From: Bacteroidota bacterium
GTDB lineage: Bacteria > Bacteroidota > Bacteroidia > Chitinophagales > Chitinophagaceae
Length of the DNA: 29,833 nt
Assembly (NCBI GenBank): GCA_023409975.1
Contig: JAEYQO010000001.1
Location: 1-29,833, forward strand
Direction: 5' to 3'
Positions 8,760 through 17,217 of the stretch are shown here, piece by piece. Each line of letters opens with the position of its first letter. Within the stretch, counting starts at the first letter, position 1. Under the pieces are notes generated by a model. That model saw nothing but the letters and a program-made list of their open reading frames with translations. It did no database searches and was not told the DNA's origin. The translations under genes were made by a program, and so were the position numbers.

Positions 8760-9428
8760 CTACCAACTGTTCTTGAGCGACTGTTCCTCTTCAGGAAAGG
8801 AGGTATTCCAGTTACCCGGGTCCACACGCCATTGCTCCAGGCTCGCCTGGTGCTCCGGTTGAACCAGCTTCAGCTCTGTCGCTAATTCCATCAGGGAAGT
8901 ATAATCACTGATGGTATGCAACGGGACCATAGCTTTTTCAAAGGCCGCTGTCGCAACGGGAAATCCATAGGTAAATAAAGCGCACATTCCCACAACCTCT
9001 GCACCCTGGGCCCGCAACACATCAACCACCTGAAGACTGCTCTTGCCGGTAGACACCAGGTCTTCAATCACCACGACTTTCTGACCTTTCTCCAATACGC
9101 CCTCTATCTGATTGCCCATGCCGTGCTCCTTGGGTTTGGAACGCACATACAAAAAAGGCAACTTCAGCAGATCGGCAGCCATCACCCCATGGGCGATACC
9201 CGCAGTCGCAACACCCGCAATAGCCTCCGCATCCGGAAAATGCTCCAGAACCATATTGGCCAGCTCACTTTTTACAAAATCCCGGACATAAGGGTAGGAA
9301 AGGACTTTCCGGTTATCACAGTACACGGGAGACTGCCAGCCACTGGCCCAGACAAACGGCTTTTGCAGGTTGATTTGCAAAGCTTTAATTTGCAGTAGCT
9401 TTTCTGCGAAATGTTTTTGCGTGGTCAT
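8760..9428 (-). CDS. pyrE: Orotate phosphoribosyltransferase
   Basis: 222 residues. Converts orotate and PRPP to orotidine 5'-monophosphate in pyrimidine synthesis. The PRPP-binding loop VVVIEDLVSTGKS lies at 118-130. FVWASGWQSPVYCDNRK (25-41) and the flexible catalytic loop RSKPKEHGMGNQIEG (96-110) are typical. The frame is open to a TTG at 9437, but the ATG at 9426-9428 (MTTQKHF) fits the family length and sits 6 nt behind a consensus -7 box that covers the TTG, so ATG is the start. First gene of the pyrE-UbiA-maf operon. Confidence 0.95.
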   Translation of the reverse strand: MTTQKHFAEKLLQIKALQINLQKPFVWASGWQSPVYCDNRKVLSYPYVRDFVKSELANMVLEHFPDAEAIAGVATAGIAHGVMAADLLKLPFLYVRSKPKEHGMGNQIEGVLEKGQKVVVIEDLVSTGKSSLQVVDVLRAQGAEVVGMCALFTYGFPVATAAFEKAMVPLHTISDYTSLMELATELKLVQPEHQASLEQWRVDPGNWNTSFPEEEQSLKNSW

Positions 9429-9434
9429 AGCGCT

Positions 9435-9465
9435 CAAACCTACGCCAATTAAGCAAGTTTACAAA
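9435..9465 (-). promoter_or_regulatory. Consensus Bacteroidota promoter for pyrE-UbiA-maf
   Basis: On the minus strand TTTG (9465-9462) is followed by exactly 19 bases and then TAGGTTTG (9442-9435), a full match to TTTG-N19-TAnnTTTG. The ATG begins 6 nt after the -7 box, so the transcript should start at or next to the start codon. The -33 half lies 9 bp from the ATG of the divergent NUDIX gene. Confidence 0.75.
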
Positions 9466-9474
9466 AGCCTCCAC

Positions 9475-10110
9475 ATGTTTTTCGGACAGAAGGTCTACTT
9501 CAATAACAAGCCGCTGATTCTCACGAACGATCGGGAAAACTTCCTTAGGGAACAGCCACTGGCAGCAGGTTATCTGTCCTTTACAGGTGCCTTCCCACGT
9601 CATTACAGACTCGCATTTGATCACCTGATGAAGCCCGCGTCTCTCGGCGCTCTCATCGAAGATGTTTCTCCCCGCGCTCTCATCGAAGAACTCCACGCTT
9701 TCTACGAACCGGTTGATGCCGGGGGAGGAGTAGTATTGAATGAAAATGGGGATGTGCTGATGATATACCGCCGCGGCAAATGGGATCTTCCAAAAGGTAA
9801 ACGGGACGACGGTGAAGACATCGCCGTCTGTGCCGTACGCGAGGTTTCGGAAGAAACAGGACTCAGCCATATCACCCTGGGAGATAAGATATGCGACACT
9901 TATCATGTCTATTCTCAGAACGGCCAAAGCCTGCTAAAACGAACCGCCTGGTACAAAATGACCGCCAGCAGTAGTGAATCGCTCAGTCCACAGGCAGAAG
10001 AAAACATTCTCGAAGCTCGCTGGATCCCCGTTAAAGACCTCGCACCCATCGTCTTCAAATCTTACGAAGCCATCAGAGAAGTCCTCTCCAACACAGGCAT
10101 CAAATGGTAA
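9475..10110 (+). CDS. NUDIX hydrolase
   Basis: 211 residues. A full Nudix box G-x5-E-x7-REVSEETGL lies at 108-130, preceded by the strands GGGVVLNENGDVLMIYRRGKWDLPKG typical of the fold (the run is split here by loop residues). The first ~75 residues are an extra N-terminal region not part of the Nudix core. Nudix enzymes hydrolyse nucleoside diphosphates linked to another group; the substrate is unknown here. The frame is open 35 codons upstream into pyrE, so the ATG at 9475 (MFFGQKVYFNN) is chosen. It leaves only 46 bp between the two divergent start codons. Confidence 0.9.
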   Translation: MFFGQKVYFNNKPLILTNDRENFLREQPLAAGYLSFTGAFPRHYRLAFDHLMKPASLGALIEDVSPRALIEELHAFYEPVDAGGGVVLNENGDVLMIYRRGKWDLPKGKRDDGEDIAVCAVREVSEETGLSHITLGDKICDTYHVYSQNGQSLLKRTAWYKMTASSSESLSPQAEENILEARWIPVKDLAPIVFKSYEAIREVLSNTGIKW

Positions 10111-10112
10111 CA

Positions 10113-10154
10113 AACCCTCAACCCCCAACCCACAACCCACAACCCACAACCCAC
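10113..10154. repeat. Heptamer array AACCCAC x6
   Basis: Six head-to-tail 7-mers (AACCCTC, AACCCCC, then four AACCCAC) begin 2 bp after the NUDIX stop codon. This is the same unit as at 1-42 and, on the other strand, 2986-3027. Confidence 0.85.
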
Positions 10155-10160
10155 AACTAA

Positions 10161-10192
10161 AATAGAAAAGCTGCCGAAGCAGCTTTTCTATT
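10161..10192. terminator. Bidirectional terminator hairpin between NUDIX gene and divIC
   Basis: A perfect 14-bp stem (10161-10174 with 10179-10192) closed by a CGAA tetraloop. The A-rich left arm and T-rich right arm give U tracts on both strands. It lies between two convergent genes and includes the divIC stop codon. Confidence 0.75.
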
Positions 10193-10472
10193 GTTCAATG
10201 ATATAGACATCCTCATTATCCCGCTTGAGCCGATAGGCCTCCCTCGCGTAGCGTTCAAGATATTCCGGACTGTTCTGCAACAACGCATACTCACGCTCCA
10301 TCCTTTCTATCTCACTCGTCAGGTAGGTAATTTTTCGTTCCGTTTCCCGAATCTCCCGGTTCCTGTCCTCCTGTGCCGTCCAGTTATTCTGATCAAAATA
10401 GATCATCCAGACGGCAAAAGCGACGCCTGTAATCAGGAACTTATTAGTCACAATTCGCAACAGAATCTTCAT
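10188..10472 (-). CDS. DivIC/FtsB-like septum formation protein
   Basis: 94 residues. A short cytoplasmic N-terminus, one membrane segment (about 12-26, LITGVAFAVWMIYF) and a heptad-like coiled coil (about 33-68, rich in E, R, L and I) give the classic FtsB/DivIC layout. NSPEYLERYAREAYRLKRDNEDVYII closes the protein as in the family (the run is broken only by polar turns). Such proteins join FtsL and FtsQ/DivIB in the divisome. The gene lies 30 bp after eno and is probably co-transcribed with it, a common pairing in bacteria. Confidence 0.88.
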   Translation of the reverse strand: MKILLRIVTNKFLITGVAFAVWMIYFDQNNWTAQEDRNREIRETERKITYLTSEIERMEREYALLQNSPEYLERYAREAYRLKRDNEDVYIIEQ

Positions 10473-10502
10473 ACCACAGCAGGTTATAACGAAAATACAA
10501 TA

Positions 10503-11792
10503 CTATTTGCCAAACTTCAAAGCATTGGTCGGATACCAGGCTGTCGCACCCAGCTCCTCTTCAATGCGAAGGAGTTGATTATACTTGGCCATCCTGTCTG
10601 AACGGGAGGCTGATCCGGTCTTGATCTGGCCGCAGTTCAATGCCACCGCAAGATCAGCAATCGTAGCATCTTCAGTCTCGCCGGAACGGTGACTCATAAT
10701 CGTATTATAACGGTTGTGCTGAGCCAGGGTCACAGCGTCGATCGTCTCAGTCAGGGAACCGATCTGATTCACTTTAACGAGCAATCCGTTCGCTACTCCC
10801 TCACGAATGCCCTGATCCAGGCGTTTCACATTGGTCACAAACAGATCATCCCCTACAAGCTGAACTTTATTGCCAACAGCCTCTGTCAGCAGCTTCCATC
10901 CCTTCCAGTCATCCTCGTCCATTCCATCCTCAATGCTCACGATGGGGTATTTGTTGCACCAGTTCGACCAGAACTCCACCATTTCCTCGCTGGTCAGGGT
11001 TGCACCTCCCGACTTATGAAAATGATATTTCTTCGTTTTACTATCGTACAACTCACTGATCGCCGCATCCATTGCAATGGCAACCTGCTCTCCGGGTTTG
11101 TAACCGGCTTTCTCGATGGCTTTCAACACGGTTTCGATGGCTTCCTCATTGCTCTGGATATCCGGCGCAAATCCACCCTCGTCACCCACATTGGTAGAAT
11201 ATCCCTTGTCCTTCAAAACGCTTTTCAAATGATGGAAGATCTCAACACCCCAGCGAAGCCCTTCGCTGAAACTCGGAGCGCCCACAGGCATTACCATGAA
11301 TTCCTGAAAATCAATCTTATTGTCCGCATGCGCACCGCCATTCAGGATGTTCATCATCGGCACAGGTAGGGTCTTTGCATTTGCACCGCCCACATAACGG
11401 TACAGCGGCAATCCCGTGGCCTGAGCAGCAGCTTTGGCAACCGCCATGCTCACAGCAAGGATGGCATTGGCTCCCAGCTTGCCTTTGTTTTCAGTGCCGT
11501 CAATTGCCAGCATGGTCTGATCGATACCCCGCTGATCCGTGATGTCCCAACCATACAATTCTTCCGAAAGGGAATTGTTTACGTTTTCCACCGCCTTCAG
11601 TACACCTTTCCCGAGGTACAGTTTTTTATCCCCGTCACGTAGCTCAACGGCTTCATGCTTACCGGTAGAAGCTCCGGAAGGAACAGCAGCACGACCCATA
11701 TGGCCATCGCTGGTATGCACATCAACTTCTACTGTAGGATTGCCACGGGAATCAAGAATCTGGCGGGCAACAATGTTGGAAATGAAACTCAT
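10503..11792 (-). CDS. eno: Enolase
   Basis: 429 residues, normal length. Converts 2-phosphoglycerate to phosphoenolpyruvate; cytosolic and also part of RNA-degrading complexes in some bacteria. Visible signatures are ARQILDSRGNPTVEVDV at the N-terminus, GGAHADNKIDFQEFM, SIEDGMDEDDW and GDDLFVTN (Mg ligands), LLVKVNQIGSLTET (catalytic Lys) and S367-H-R-S-G-E-T-E-D. The ATG is the family start and lies 54 nt behind a -7 box. Followed by divIC in the same direction. Confidence 0.97.
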   Translation of the reverse strand: MSFISNIVARQILDSRGNPTVEVDVHTSDGHMGRAAVPSGASTGKHEAVELRDGDKKLYLGKGVLKAVENVNNSLSEELYGWDITDQRGIDQTMLAIDGTENKGKLGANAILAVSMAVAKAAAQATGLPLYRYVGGANAKTLPVPMMNILNGGAHADNKIDFQEFMVMPVGAPSFSEGLRWGVEIFHHLKSVLKDKGYSTNVGDEGGFAPDIQSNEEAIETVLKAIEKAGYKPGEQVAIAMDAAISELYDSKTKKYHFHKSGGATLTSEEMVEFWSNWCNKYPIVSIEDGMDEDDWKGWKLLTEAVGNKVQLVGDDLFVTNVKRLDQGIREGVANGLLVKVNQIGSLTETIDAVTLAQHNRYNTIMSHRSGETEDATIADLAVALNCGQIKTGSASRSDRMAKYNQLLRIEEELGATAWYPTNALKFGK

Positions 11793-11846
11793 GATTTATG
11801 TTCTTTTGTGTGTTTCTGAGGATAGTTTAGATTTGATTATTGCGCG

Positions 11847-11854
11847 CAAAGGTA
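11847..11854 (-). promoter_or_regulatory. Candidate -7 element for eno-divIC
   Basis: The minus strand reads TACCTTTG, a full TAnnTTTG match, 54 nt before the eno ATG. The position for a -33 box falls in a palindrome rather than on TTTG. Confidence 0.5.
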
Positions 11855-11859
11855 ATATG

Positions 11860-11883
11860 TAGACCGGAATATCGTCCGGTCTA
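11860..11883. promoter_or_regulatory. 24-bp palindrome between eno and the Ca2+ ATPase gene, possible operator
   Basis: Arms TAGACCGGA (11860-11868) and TCCGGTCTA (11875-11883) are perfect inverted repeats around ATATCG. The site begins 6 bp upstream of the eno -7 box and occupies its -33 region, and it lies 66 bp before the ATPase start. A dimeric regulator could bind here; no T run follows, so a terminator is less likely. Confidence 0.4.
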
Positions 11884-11948
11884 TTAAACCACTGCAACAG
11901 GAATGGCTCGAAGGGCAGATCGGAATATCTCTAAACATTGCAACGTTT

Positions 11949-14516
11949 ATGAAATGGTATCAGCAGAATATAGAACAGGTTCTTTCTGAATTGAACGCTT
12001 CAACAAATGGTTTGGACGAAGCAGAGGTACGGTCGAGACTGGATCAGTACGGACCGAACGCCCTGGAGGAAAAGAAAAAGAAACCAGCCTGGATGCTGTT
12101 CCTCAGTCAGTTCACAGACTTTATGATCCTCATACTGATCGCAGCAGCCATCATCTCAGGTATCGCAGGGGAACTCATCGACACGATCATCATTCTCGTT
12201 ATCGTCTTTCTCAACGCTGTGGTCGGCTTTGTGCAGGAATATCGGGCGGAAAAAGCAATGGAAGCACTCAAGCAGTTGGCCACTCCACAGTGCCAGGTGC
12301 TCCGCAATGGTCAAGTCACCGCCGTTTCTTCACTCGATCTGGTTCCCGGTGACCTCGTGCTCCTCGAAGCAGGGTCTCTGGTGCCCGCCGATCTGCGGCT
12401 GGTCGAATCTCATACGCTTCGAATCGAAGAGTCCTCACTAACAGGGGAATCTGTTCCGGTGGATAAAACGATCCAACCGATCAAACAGGAAGAGTTACCA
12501 CTCGGCGACCAAACCAATCTGGCTTTCAAAGGAACGCTCGTAATCAACGGAAGAGGCAAAGGCATCGTAACAGCCACCGGAATGAAAACGGAGATCGGCA
12601 AGATTGCCAGCATGCTTCAGGAAGAAGAATCCGTAACGCCGCTGCAAAAACGTATGGGCGACTTCGGCAAGAAGCTTACCATCCTCATCATCATTATCTG
12701 CATCGTCCTTTTTGGCATGGGCCTGCTTCGCGGCGAAGCTCCTATGGAAATGCTGCTCCTTGCCATCTCCCTCGCCGTAGCGGCCATACCAGAAGCACTT
12801 CCTGCGCTCATCACAGTAGCACTTGCACAAGGAGCCAAGCGCCTGGTCAAAAAGAATGCTCTGATCCGTAAACTACCCGCCGTTGAAACGCTTGGTTCGG
12901 TAACCTACATCTGCTCCGATAAGACAGGGACGCTCACCATGAACCGCATGAAGGTGGTAGAAGTGGAACCTTTTGAGCATCAGCAGGACTGGAAGCATAC
13001 AACGAACCTTCTCGAAACAGGTATGGCGCTCAATCATGATGTCCGGAAGAATAATGAAGGGACGCTCGTAGGGGACCCTACCGAGATCGCACTCGTAGAA
13101 TATTTCCTCGATACCCACGGGGATGATCAATGGAAACAGATCCGGAAATCTTTACCTCGCGTCGCAGAACTGCCGTTCGACTCGGACAGGAAGTGTATGA
13201 CCACCATCCACGAATATGATGGTCGTTACCTTTCAATTTCAAAAGGTGCCGTTGAATACCTAACCACCCGACTGAGCTCGGACGAACGAATTAATGAGAT
13301 CATCAATGCATCTGAAGAACTGGCAGGAGAAGGCATCCGGGTACTCGCATATGCTTGTAGAATGCTGGATGATCTCCCGCAAAACCTGACGCCGGAGTCC
13401 ATAGAACGTGACCTCGACTTTCTTGGTTTCGCAGGCATGATCGATCCTCCACGTCAGGAGGCAATGGAGGCCATCAAAGAATGCAAAACTGCTGGCATCC
13501 GCCCTGTGATGATCACCGGTGATCATAAGGCCACCGCAGCCGCCATCGCCCGGCAAATCGGTATCCTCGATGAAGGTGAAGAAGCCGTGGATGGCATCGA
13601 ACTGGGAAGGATGTCTGATAAGGAACTATCTGAACACGTGGAGAAAATCTCCGTTTACGCTCGTGTCTCCCCGGAACAGAAACTGAAAATCGTAAAGGCT
13701 CTGCAGAAAAAGAATCACTATGTTGCCATGACAGGAGACGGTGTCAACGATGCTCCCTCACTGAAAACAGCCAATATCGGTGTGGCAATGGGTATCACCG
13801 GAACCGACGTGAGCAAGGAAGCTTCACACATGATCTTACTGGACGACAACTTCGCCACCATCATTCGCGCCGTAAAGGAAGGGCGGAGGATTTATGACAA
13901 TATCCGGAAGTTCGTCAAGTATATCATGACCTGCAATGGTGCCGAGATATGGACCATCGTTATGGCGCCCCTGCTTGGTCTGCCCATACCACTATTACCT
14001 ATCCATATCCTCTGGATCAATCTCGTTACAGATGGGCTCCCTGGACTGGCTCTTTCTTCAGAAAAAGCAGAAAGGAATATCATGCACCGCCCACCCCGCG
14101 CCACCAACGAAAGTCTCTTCGCAGGCGGAACGGGTATCCATATCGTCTGGGTAGGGATTCTGATGGCTGCCATAACACTTGGCACCCAGGCCTGGGCCAT
14201 AAGCACTGATCACGCTCACTGGCAAACAATGGTGTTTACGGTCTTGTCCCTGGCGCAGCTCGGCCATGTATTTGCCATACGCAGCGATCATGAATTCATC
14301 TATAAGAAGGGTCTGTTCAGTAATCTTCCACTCCTGGGTGCCGTTCTGCTAACGTTCGGCCTGCAACTGGGCGTCATCTACCTGCCATTCGCCAACGAGA
14401 TATTCCGGACTCAGCCACTGACGCTTTCTGAGCTGCTGATTTGTATCGGAGCCGCCGCCCTGGTCTTCCATGCCGTTGAACTGGAAAAACTGATCCGTAG
14501 ATCTTTCAGAAAATAA
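11949..14516 (+). CDS. P-type Ca2+-transporting ATPase (P2A/P2B type)
   Basis: 855 residues. An N-terminal cation ATPase domain (EQVLSELNASTNGLDEAEV) precedes the pump. The actuator motif is TGES (165-168), the membrane motif PEALP (281-285), the phosphorylated Asp is D324 in DKTGTLT, and the hinge is TGDGVND (595-601). The M6 motif N691-L-V-T-D695 with GLPGLAL after it is typical of SERCA/PMCA calcium pumps, as is the segment KYIMTCNGAEIWT of M5. In contrast to Na/K-type pumps no beta subunit is expected. The product should export Ca2+ (possibly Mn2+) from the cytoplasm. It is a single gene divergent from eno. Confidence 0.92.
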   Translation: MKWYQQNIEQVLSELNASTNGLDEAEVRSRLDQYGPNALEEKKKKPAWMLFLSQFTDFMILILIAAAIISGIAGELIDTIIILVIVFLNAVVGFVQEYRAEKAMEALKQLATPQCQVLRNGQVTAVSSLDLVPGDLVLLEAGSLVPADLRLVESHTLRIEESSLTGESVPVDKTIQPIKQEELPLGDQTNLAFKGTLVINGRGKGIVTATGMKTEIGKIASMLQEEESVTPLQKRMGDFGKKLTILIIIICIVLFGMGLLRGEAPMEMLLLAISLAVAAIPEALPALITVALAQGAKRLVKKNALIRKLPAVETLGSVTYICSDKTGTLTMNRMKVVEVEPFEHQQDWKHTTNLLETGMALNHDVRKNNEGTLVGDPTEIALVEYFLDTHGDDQWKQIRKSLPRVAELPFDSDRKCMTTIHEYDGRYLSISKGAVEYLTTRLSSDERINEIINASEELAGEGIRVLAYACRMLDDLPQNLTPESIERDLDFLGFAGMIDPPRQEAMEAIKECKTAGIRPVMITGDHKATAAAIARQIGILDEGEEAVDGIELGRMSDKELSEHVEKISVYARVSPEQKLKIVKALQKKNHYVAMTGDGVNDAPSLKTANIGVAMGITGTDVSKEASHMILLDDNFATIIRAVKEGRRIYDNIRKFVKYIMTCNGAEIWTIVMAPLLGLPIPLLPIHILWINLVTDGLPGLALSSEKAERNIMHRPPRATNESLFAGGTGIHIVWVGILMAAITLGTQAWAISTDHAHWQTMVFTVLSLAQLGHVFAIRSDHEFIYKKGLFSNLPLLGAVLLTFGLQLGVIYLPFANEIFRTQPLTLSELLICIGAAALVFHAVELEKLIRRSFRK

Positions 14517-14523
14517 TCCATAC

Positions 14524-14553
14524 CCCCTTCGCATCGAAAAATCGACCAAAGGG
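14524..14553 (+). terminator. Possible terminator behind the Ca2+ ATPase gene
   Basis: CCCCTT near 14524 can pair with AAGGG near 14549, with an inner TCGA-AAAA-TCGA hairpin, followed by TTCTTT. The stem is interrupted and the T run is short. Confidence 0.35.
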
Positions 14554-14687
14554 TTCTTTAAAAACGAACAAAAAGAAGGAAACAGAAGAAAACCGGCAAT
14601 TCCAAACGGCCAATAATTTACAAACAAAAGACCCAGCCGCTCATCAACTAAGCAGCCACCTATGTATTTTGTGCAAAATTTCTGACT

Positions 14688-16172
14688 ATGAGGTTTGCCT
14701 CCCACCTTCTATTGTTTTCACTACTGATGCTTTCCTTTTCTGCTAAAGCACAGTACAAGCAGATCCTTTTCAAAACCTACGGTGTTTCCGGTCCATCCTC
14801 TGAGGGAGAAGATATCATCGAACTACCAGGTGGTAATCTTCTGATCGCCACCACACAAAGCTTCCCCCTGGGGGGAGGGGCTTTTCAGGCCGACATTGTT
14901 CTGATCAAAACACTTGAGAATGGTGACACACTGCTGACCCGCAGGTATGGTTCCGCCACCTCACGCGAATATGTAGAGTCCATGAAGCTGCTTCCCGATG
15001 GCAGACTGCTGCTCGCTGGATGGGTCTCGGATATCGGTATTGATAATGCAGATGCGCTACTCGTTATGTATGATACCAGCGGTCACGAACTCTGGCATAA
15101 ACGCTATGGCAGCGCAGCAGATGAATTTGCCAATGCTGTGGAGTCGATACCAGGCGGTTTCCTCGTGGGCGGGGTCACCTACAATAATAATGTCGGCGAA
15201 GGCGATGCCTGGCTCCTACGCCTGAATCAACAAGGCGATTCGCTCTGGTCCAAATCTTTCGGCGGCCTGCTCTATGATGATTGCTGGGATGTATGTTATA
15301 CGGAAGATGATCATCTCCTGCTGACAGGCGGCACTTACAGCTATGCCAGCGGAAGCCTCGATGATGCCTGGATCATCAAAGTAGATACTTTTGGAACACA
15401 GGTCTGGCAGAAAGAATTCGGACTGCCTAATCGTGTCGACTGGTCGTGGTCAATCACACCAGTCCGTAAAGACGGTCTGATCACCGGCTATGCCTTTGTG
15501 GGCATCAAAGACACCGAAGAAGCACCGCCCGGAGCAGGTTTCGGCGACCTCCATTTCGTGCGAACGGATAAGTCCGGCAATCTCGTCTGGGACAAATCTA
15601 TCTCCCAGCCGGGAGGATACCGTCTGGAAGGCAGGGATATAAAACAAACACCTGATGGTGGTTTCCTGATCGGTGGCTATTCCTTAAACCCTGGTGTAAA
15701 TGGTACTCAGTACTATGTAGTGAAAACAGACTCCCTCGGGGATAAGGTCTGGGATACAGCCATCGGACAGAGTCTCCAGGCACACATCGTCAAGAACCTC
15801 TATCCAACGCAGGATGACGGTTTCGTGATCACAGGGAGTCAGTCGACGCCCACGCCAACACAACTGGCATTTATGGCAAGGTTCCGTCATCAGCCAAGTA
15901 TTGTACCTGCTTCAAACCTCCTGGATTTCTCTCTTTATCCCAACCCCAGCACGGGCTCTTTCCTGATCGAGGGTAGACTAAATAATCCCGGACCGCTGAC
16001 CATCACCCTGATGGAACTCAACGGCCGGGTGCTACTACAACAGAACCGGGAGTCGGTCGCAGGGTCTTTCCGGTTTGAGGTTCAGGTCCCCCCGGCGACA
16101 CCAGCAGGTGTTTATCAGCTCTCGTTACAGACACCGGAGGGCCGCATTTCCCGGAAACTGGTCGTAGAGTAA
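14688..16172 (+). CDS. Exported six-repeat protein with T9SS sorting domain
   Basis: 494 residues. Signal peptide about 1-21 (LLLFSLLMLSFSAKA). The body holds about six repeats of ~50-60 residues with the pattern D-A-W-L/I-x-K/R-x-D-x-x-G-D-x-x-W-x-K-x-F-G (for example DAWLLRLNQQGDSLWSKSFG and DAWIIKVDTFGTQVWQKEFG), each preceded by a GG-F/L-L-V-G-G strand. This predicts a beta-propeller-like fold. Residues about 415-494 are a T9SS type A sorting domain (LYPNPSTGSFLIEG, LNGRVLLQQ, PAGVYQLSL, SRKLVVE). Function unknown; surface or secreted. It stands alone between the ATPase gene and a long gene-poor stretch. Confidence 0.85.
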   Translation: MRFASHLLLFSLLMLSFSAKAQYKQILFKTYGVSGPSSEGEDIIELPGGNLLIATTQSFPLGGGAFQADIVLIKTLENGDTLLTRRYGSATSREYVESMKLLPDGRLLLAGWVSDIGIDNADALLVMYDTSGHELWHKRYGSAADEFANAVESIPGGFLVGGVTYNNNVGEGDAWLLRLNQQGDSLWSKSFGGLLYDDCWDVCYTEDDHLLLTGGTYSYASGSLDDAWIIKVDTFGTQVWQKEFGLPNRVDWSWSITPVRKDGLITGYAFVGIKDTEEAPPGAGFGDLHFVRTDKSGNLVWDKSISQPGGYRLEGRDIKQTPDGGFLIGGYSLNPGVNGTQYYVVKTDSLGDKVWDTAIGQSLQAHIVKNLYPTQDDGFVITGSQSTPTPTQLAFMARFRHQPSIVPASNLLDFSLYPNPSTGSFLIEGRLNNPGPLTITLMELNGRVLLQQNRESVAGSFRFEVQVPPATPAGVYQLSLQTPEGRISRKLVVE

Positions 16173-16712
16173 AGACCAGCATCCCGATCGCTGCCCCCTG
16201 CTGAATACGCCGGCCATGGACGGTATTGGACGTCAATGCCTTTGTATTGGATAATGCCCAATGGCAGGAAATATTTCTGTACTTAGTAGTGACTACTGTT
16301 CACCGGCTCAGGTACACCGTGCGCAAATTTCAGTAGTATTTCCGCCAGATCATTCGGATTTGCGATTGTTGCTTCTGTCCAACTTTTAGGCGTCGCCGAG
16401 AAGCTGTTGGCTCCGCCTGATTTTTAATTTCCATCGATTTCGATGGAATCATAATAAGGTTACGAAGTTGCTCCCCCACACAATGAACTCATTATTACTT
16501 CGGTTTCGAACCCCACGGTATAGAATATTCCTGTCAGTTCCATGTCATCCCGATCTGCTGCTTTGCTTTTGCAGGTGTTAGCATTGAAATAGTCTGGTAG
16601 CGCTATGGCGGTGTATTCAGTGTATAAGGATGACAGACAATGACCGGCAACAGGCGGTTGACTTGCTTTCAAAGACAGCCCGATAGCCCAAAAACATATC
16701 AATGAAATATCC

Positions 16713-16880
16713 GTGTGAACGGTGTTAACGCGGTCCGGAGACGGTGAGGACCCGGTGGGGTAGTAACTCAGGTATAAGGGAGCCCTGACGGAGGTCCGAC
16801 TGAACCATGACCCTGGATCAACCTGAGAGTCCATTAAATCCCAATGCTTAGGGGGAGCCTCTGACTGGGTAGTGATTTTC
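16713..16880 (+). other. GC-rich structured segment, possible group II intron 5' relic
   Basis: The stretch begins with GTGTGAAC, like the GUGYG start of group II introns, and has nested stems: GGTCC (16732-16736) with GGACC (16748-16752), and CTCAGGT (16767-16773) with ACCTGAG (16821-16827). GAGCCGTAT at 16919-16927 equals the first bases of many domain V hairpins, but the 3' half of domain V is missing and there is no reverse transcriptase gene. It stands out in composition from its AT-rich flanks. The intron reading is inference; another structured RNA is possible. Confidence 0.3.
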
Positions 16881-16928
16881 ACCTGATATTGTAGTGATAG
16901 TTTAATGACTCTTATGTTGAGCCGTATA

Positions 16929-16962
16929 TAAGGCGTCTATATGGCGCCTATATGGCGCCTTA
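16929..16962. repeat. 11-bp triple repeat with GGCGCC palindromes
   Basis: Units GGCGTCTATAT (16932-16942), GGCGCCTATAT (16943-16953) and a partial GGCGCCTTA (16954-16962). TAAGGCG (16929-16935) also pairs with CGCCTTA (16956-16962), so the whole can form a cruciform or hairpin. Confidence 0.6.
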
Positions 16963-17217
16963 AGCCGCATGCTTAATAAAATAATAGAATATCTGGACGC
17001 TGAACAGCGGAGAGAAAATAGCAATATCGAAGAAATGTTGATTGCAAAATGTGTCGTGGAGTCGTAACTCGAAAGCTACGTTATAGACAGCAAAAACTCA
17101 AAAATCGTTTATAAAAAAGCACAGAAAAACGAACCCCGATACCGGACGTCTTTATAAGTGTTTTCAATCACTACAATCATCTAACGCCTATCTTTATGGT
17201 TTCAATCTTTCTCCAAT

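Larger units (their letters stand above)
16173..17217. other. About 1 kb without a convincing gene; several palindromes and a structured GC-rich stretch
   Basis: No frame here has recognisable protein features. Visible elements are AGTAGT-G-ACTACT (16285-16297), a stem AGGCG/CGCCT with GAG/CTC inside and a T-rich tail (16388-16426), the palindrome TTCCATCGA-TT-TCGATGGAA (16429-16448), a structured segment at 16713-16880 and an 11-bp triple repeat at 16932-16962 (the last two listed separately). The last ~250 bp before the helicase gene are AT-rich, and TATCTTTA at 17189-17196 is one base off a -7 box, 21 nt before the TTG start. Confidence 0.6.

Noticed and set aside
16499..16525. tRNA-like T-loop (GTTCGAA on the minus strand)
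   Set aside because: The flanking bases do not form the T stem, and no anticodon or acceptor arm can be built.
16460..16882. 140-codon minus-strand frame
   Set aside because: Covers the structured GC-rich segment, with no signal peptide, domain or start context; composition looks like translated non-coding DNA.
17196..17217. ATG at 17196 as start of the helicase fusion
   Set aside because: It is out of frame with the FDLET-containing protein by one base; a sequencing error could change this, but none is evident.
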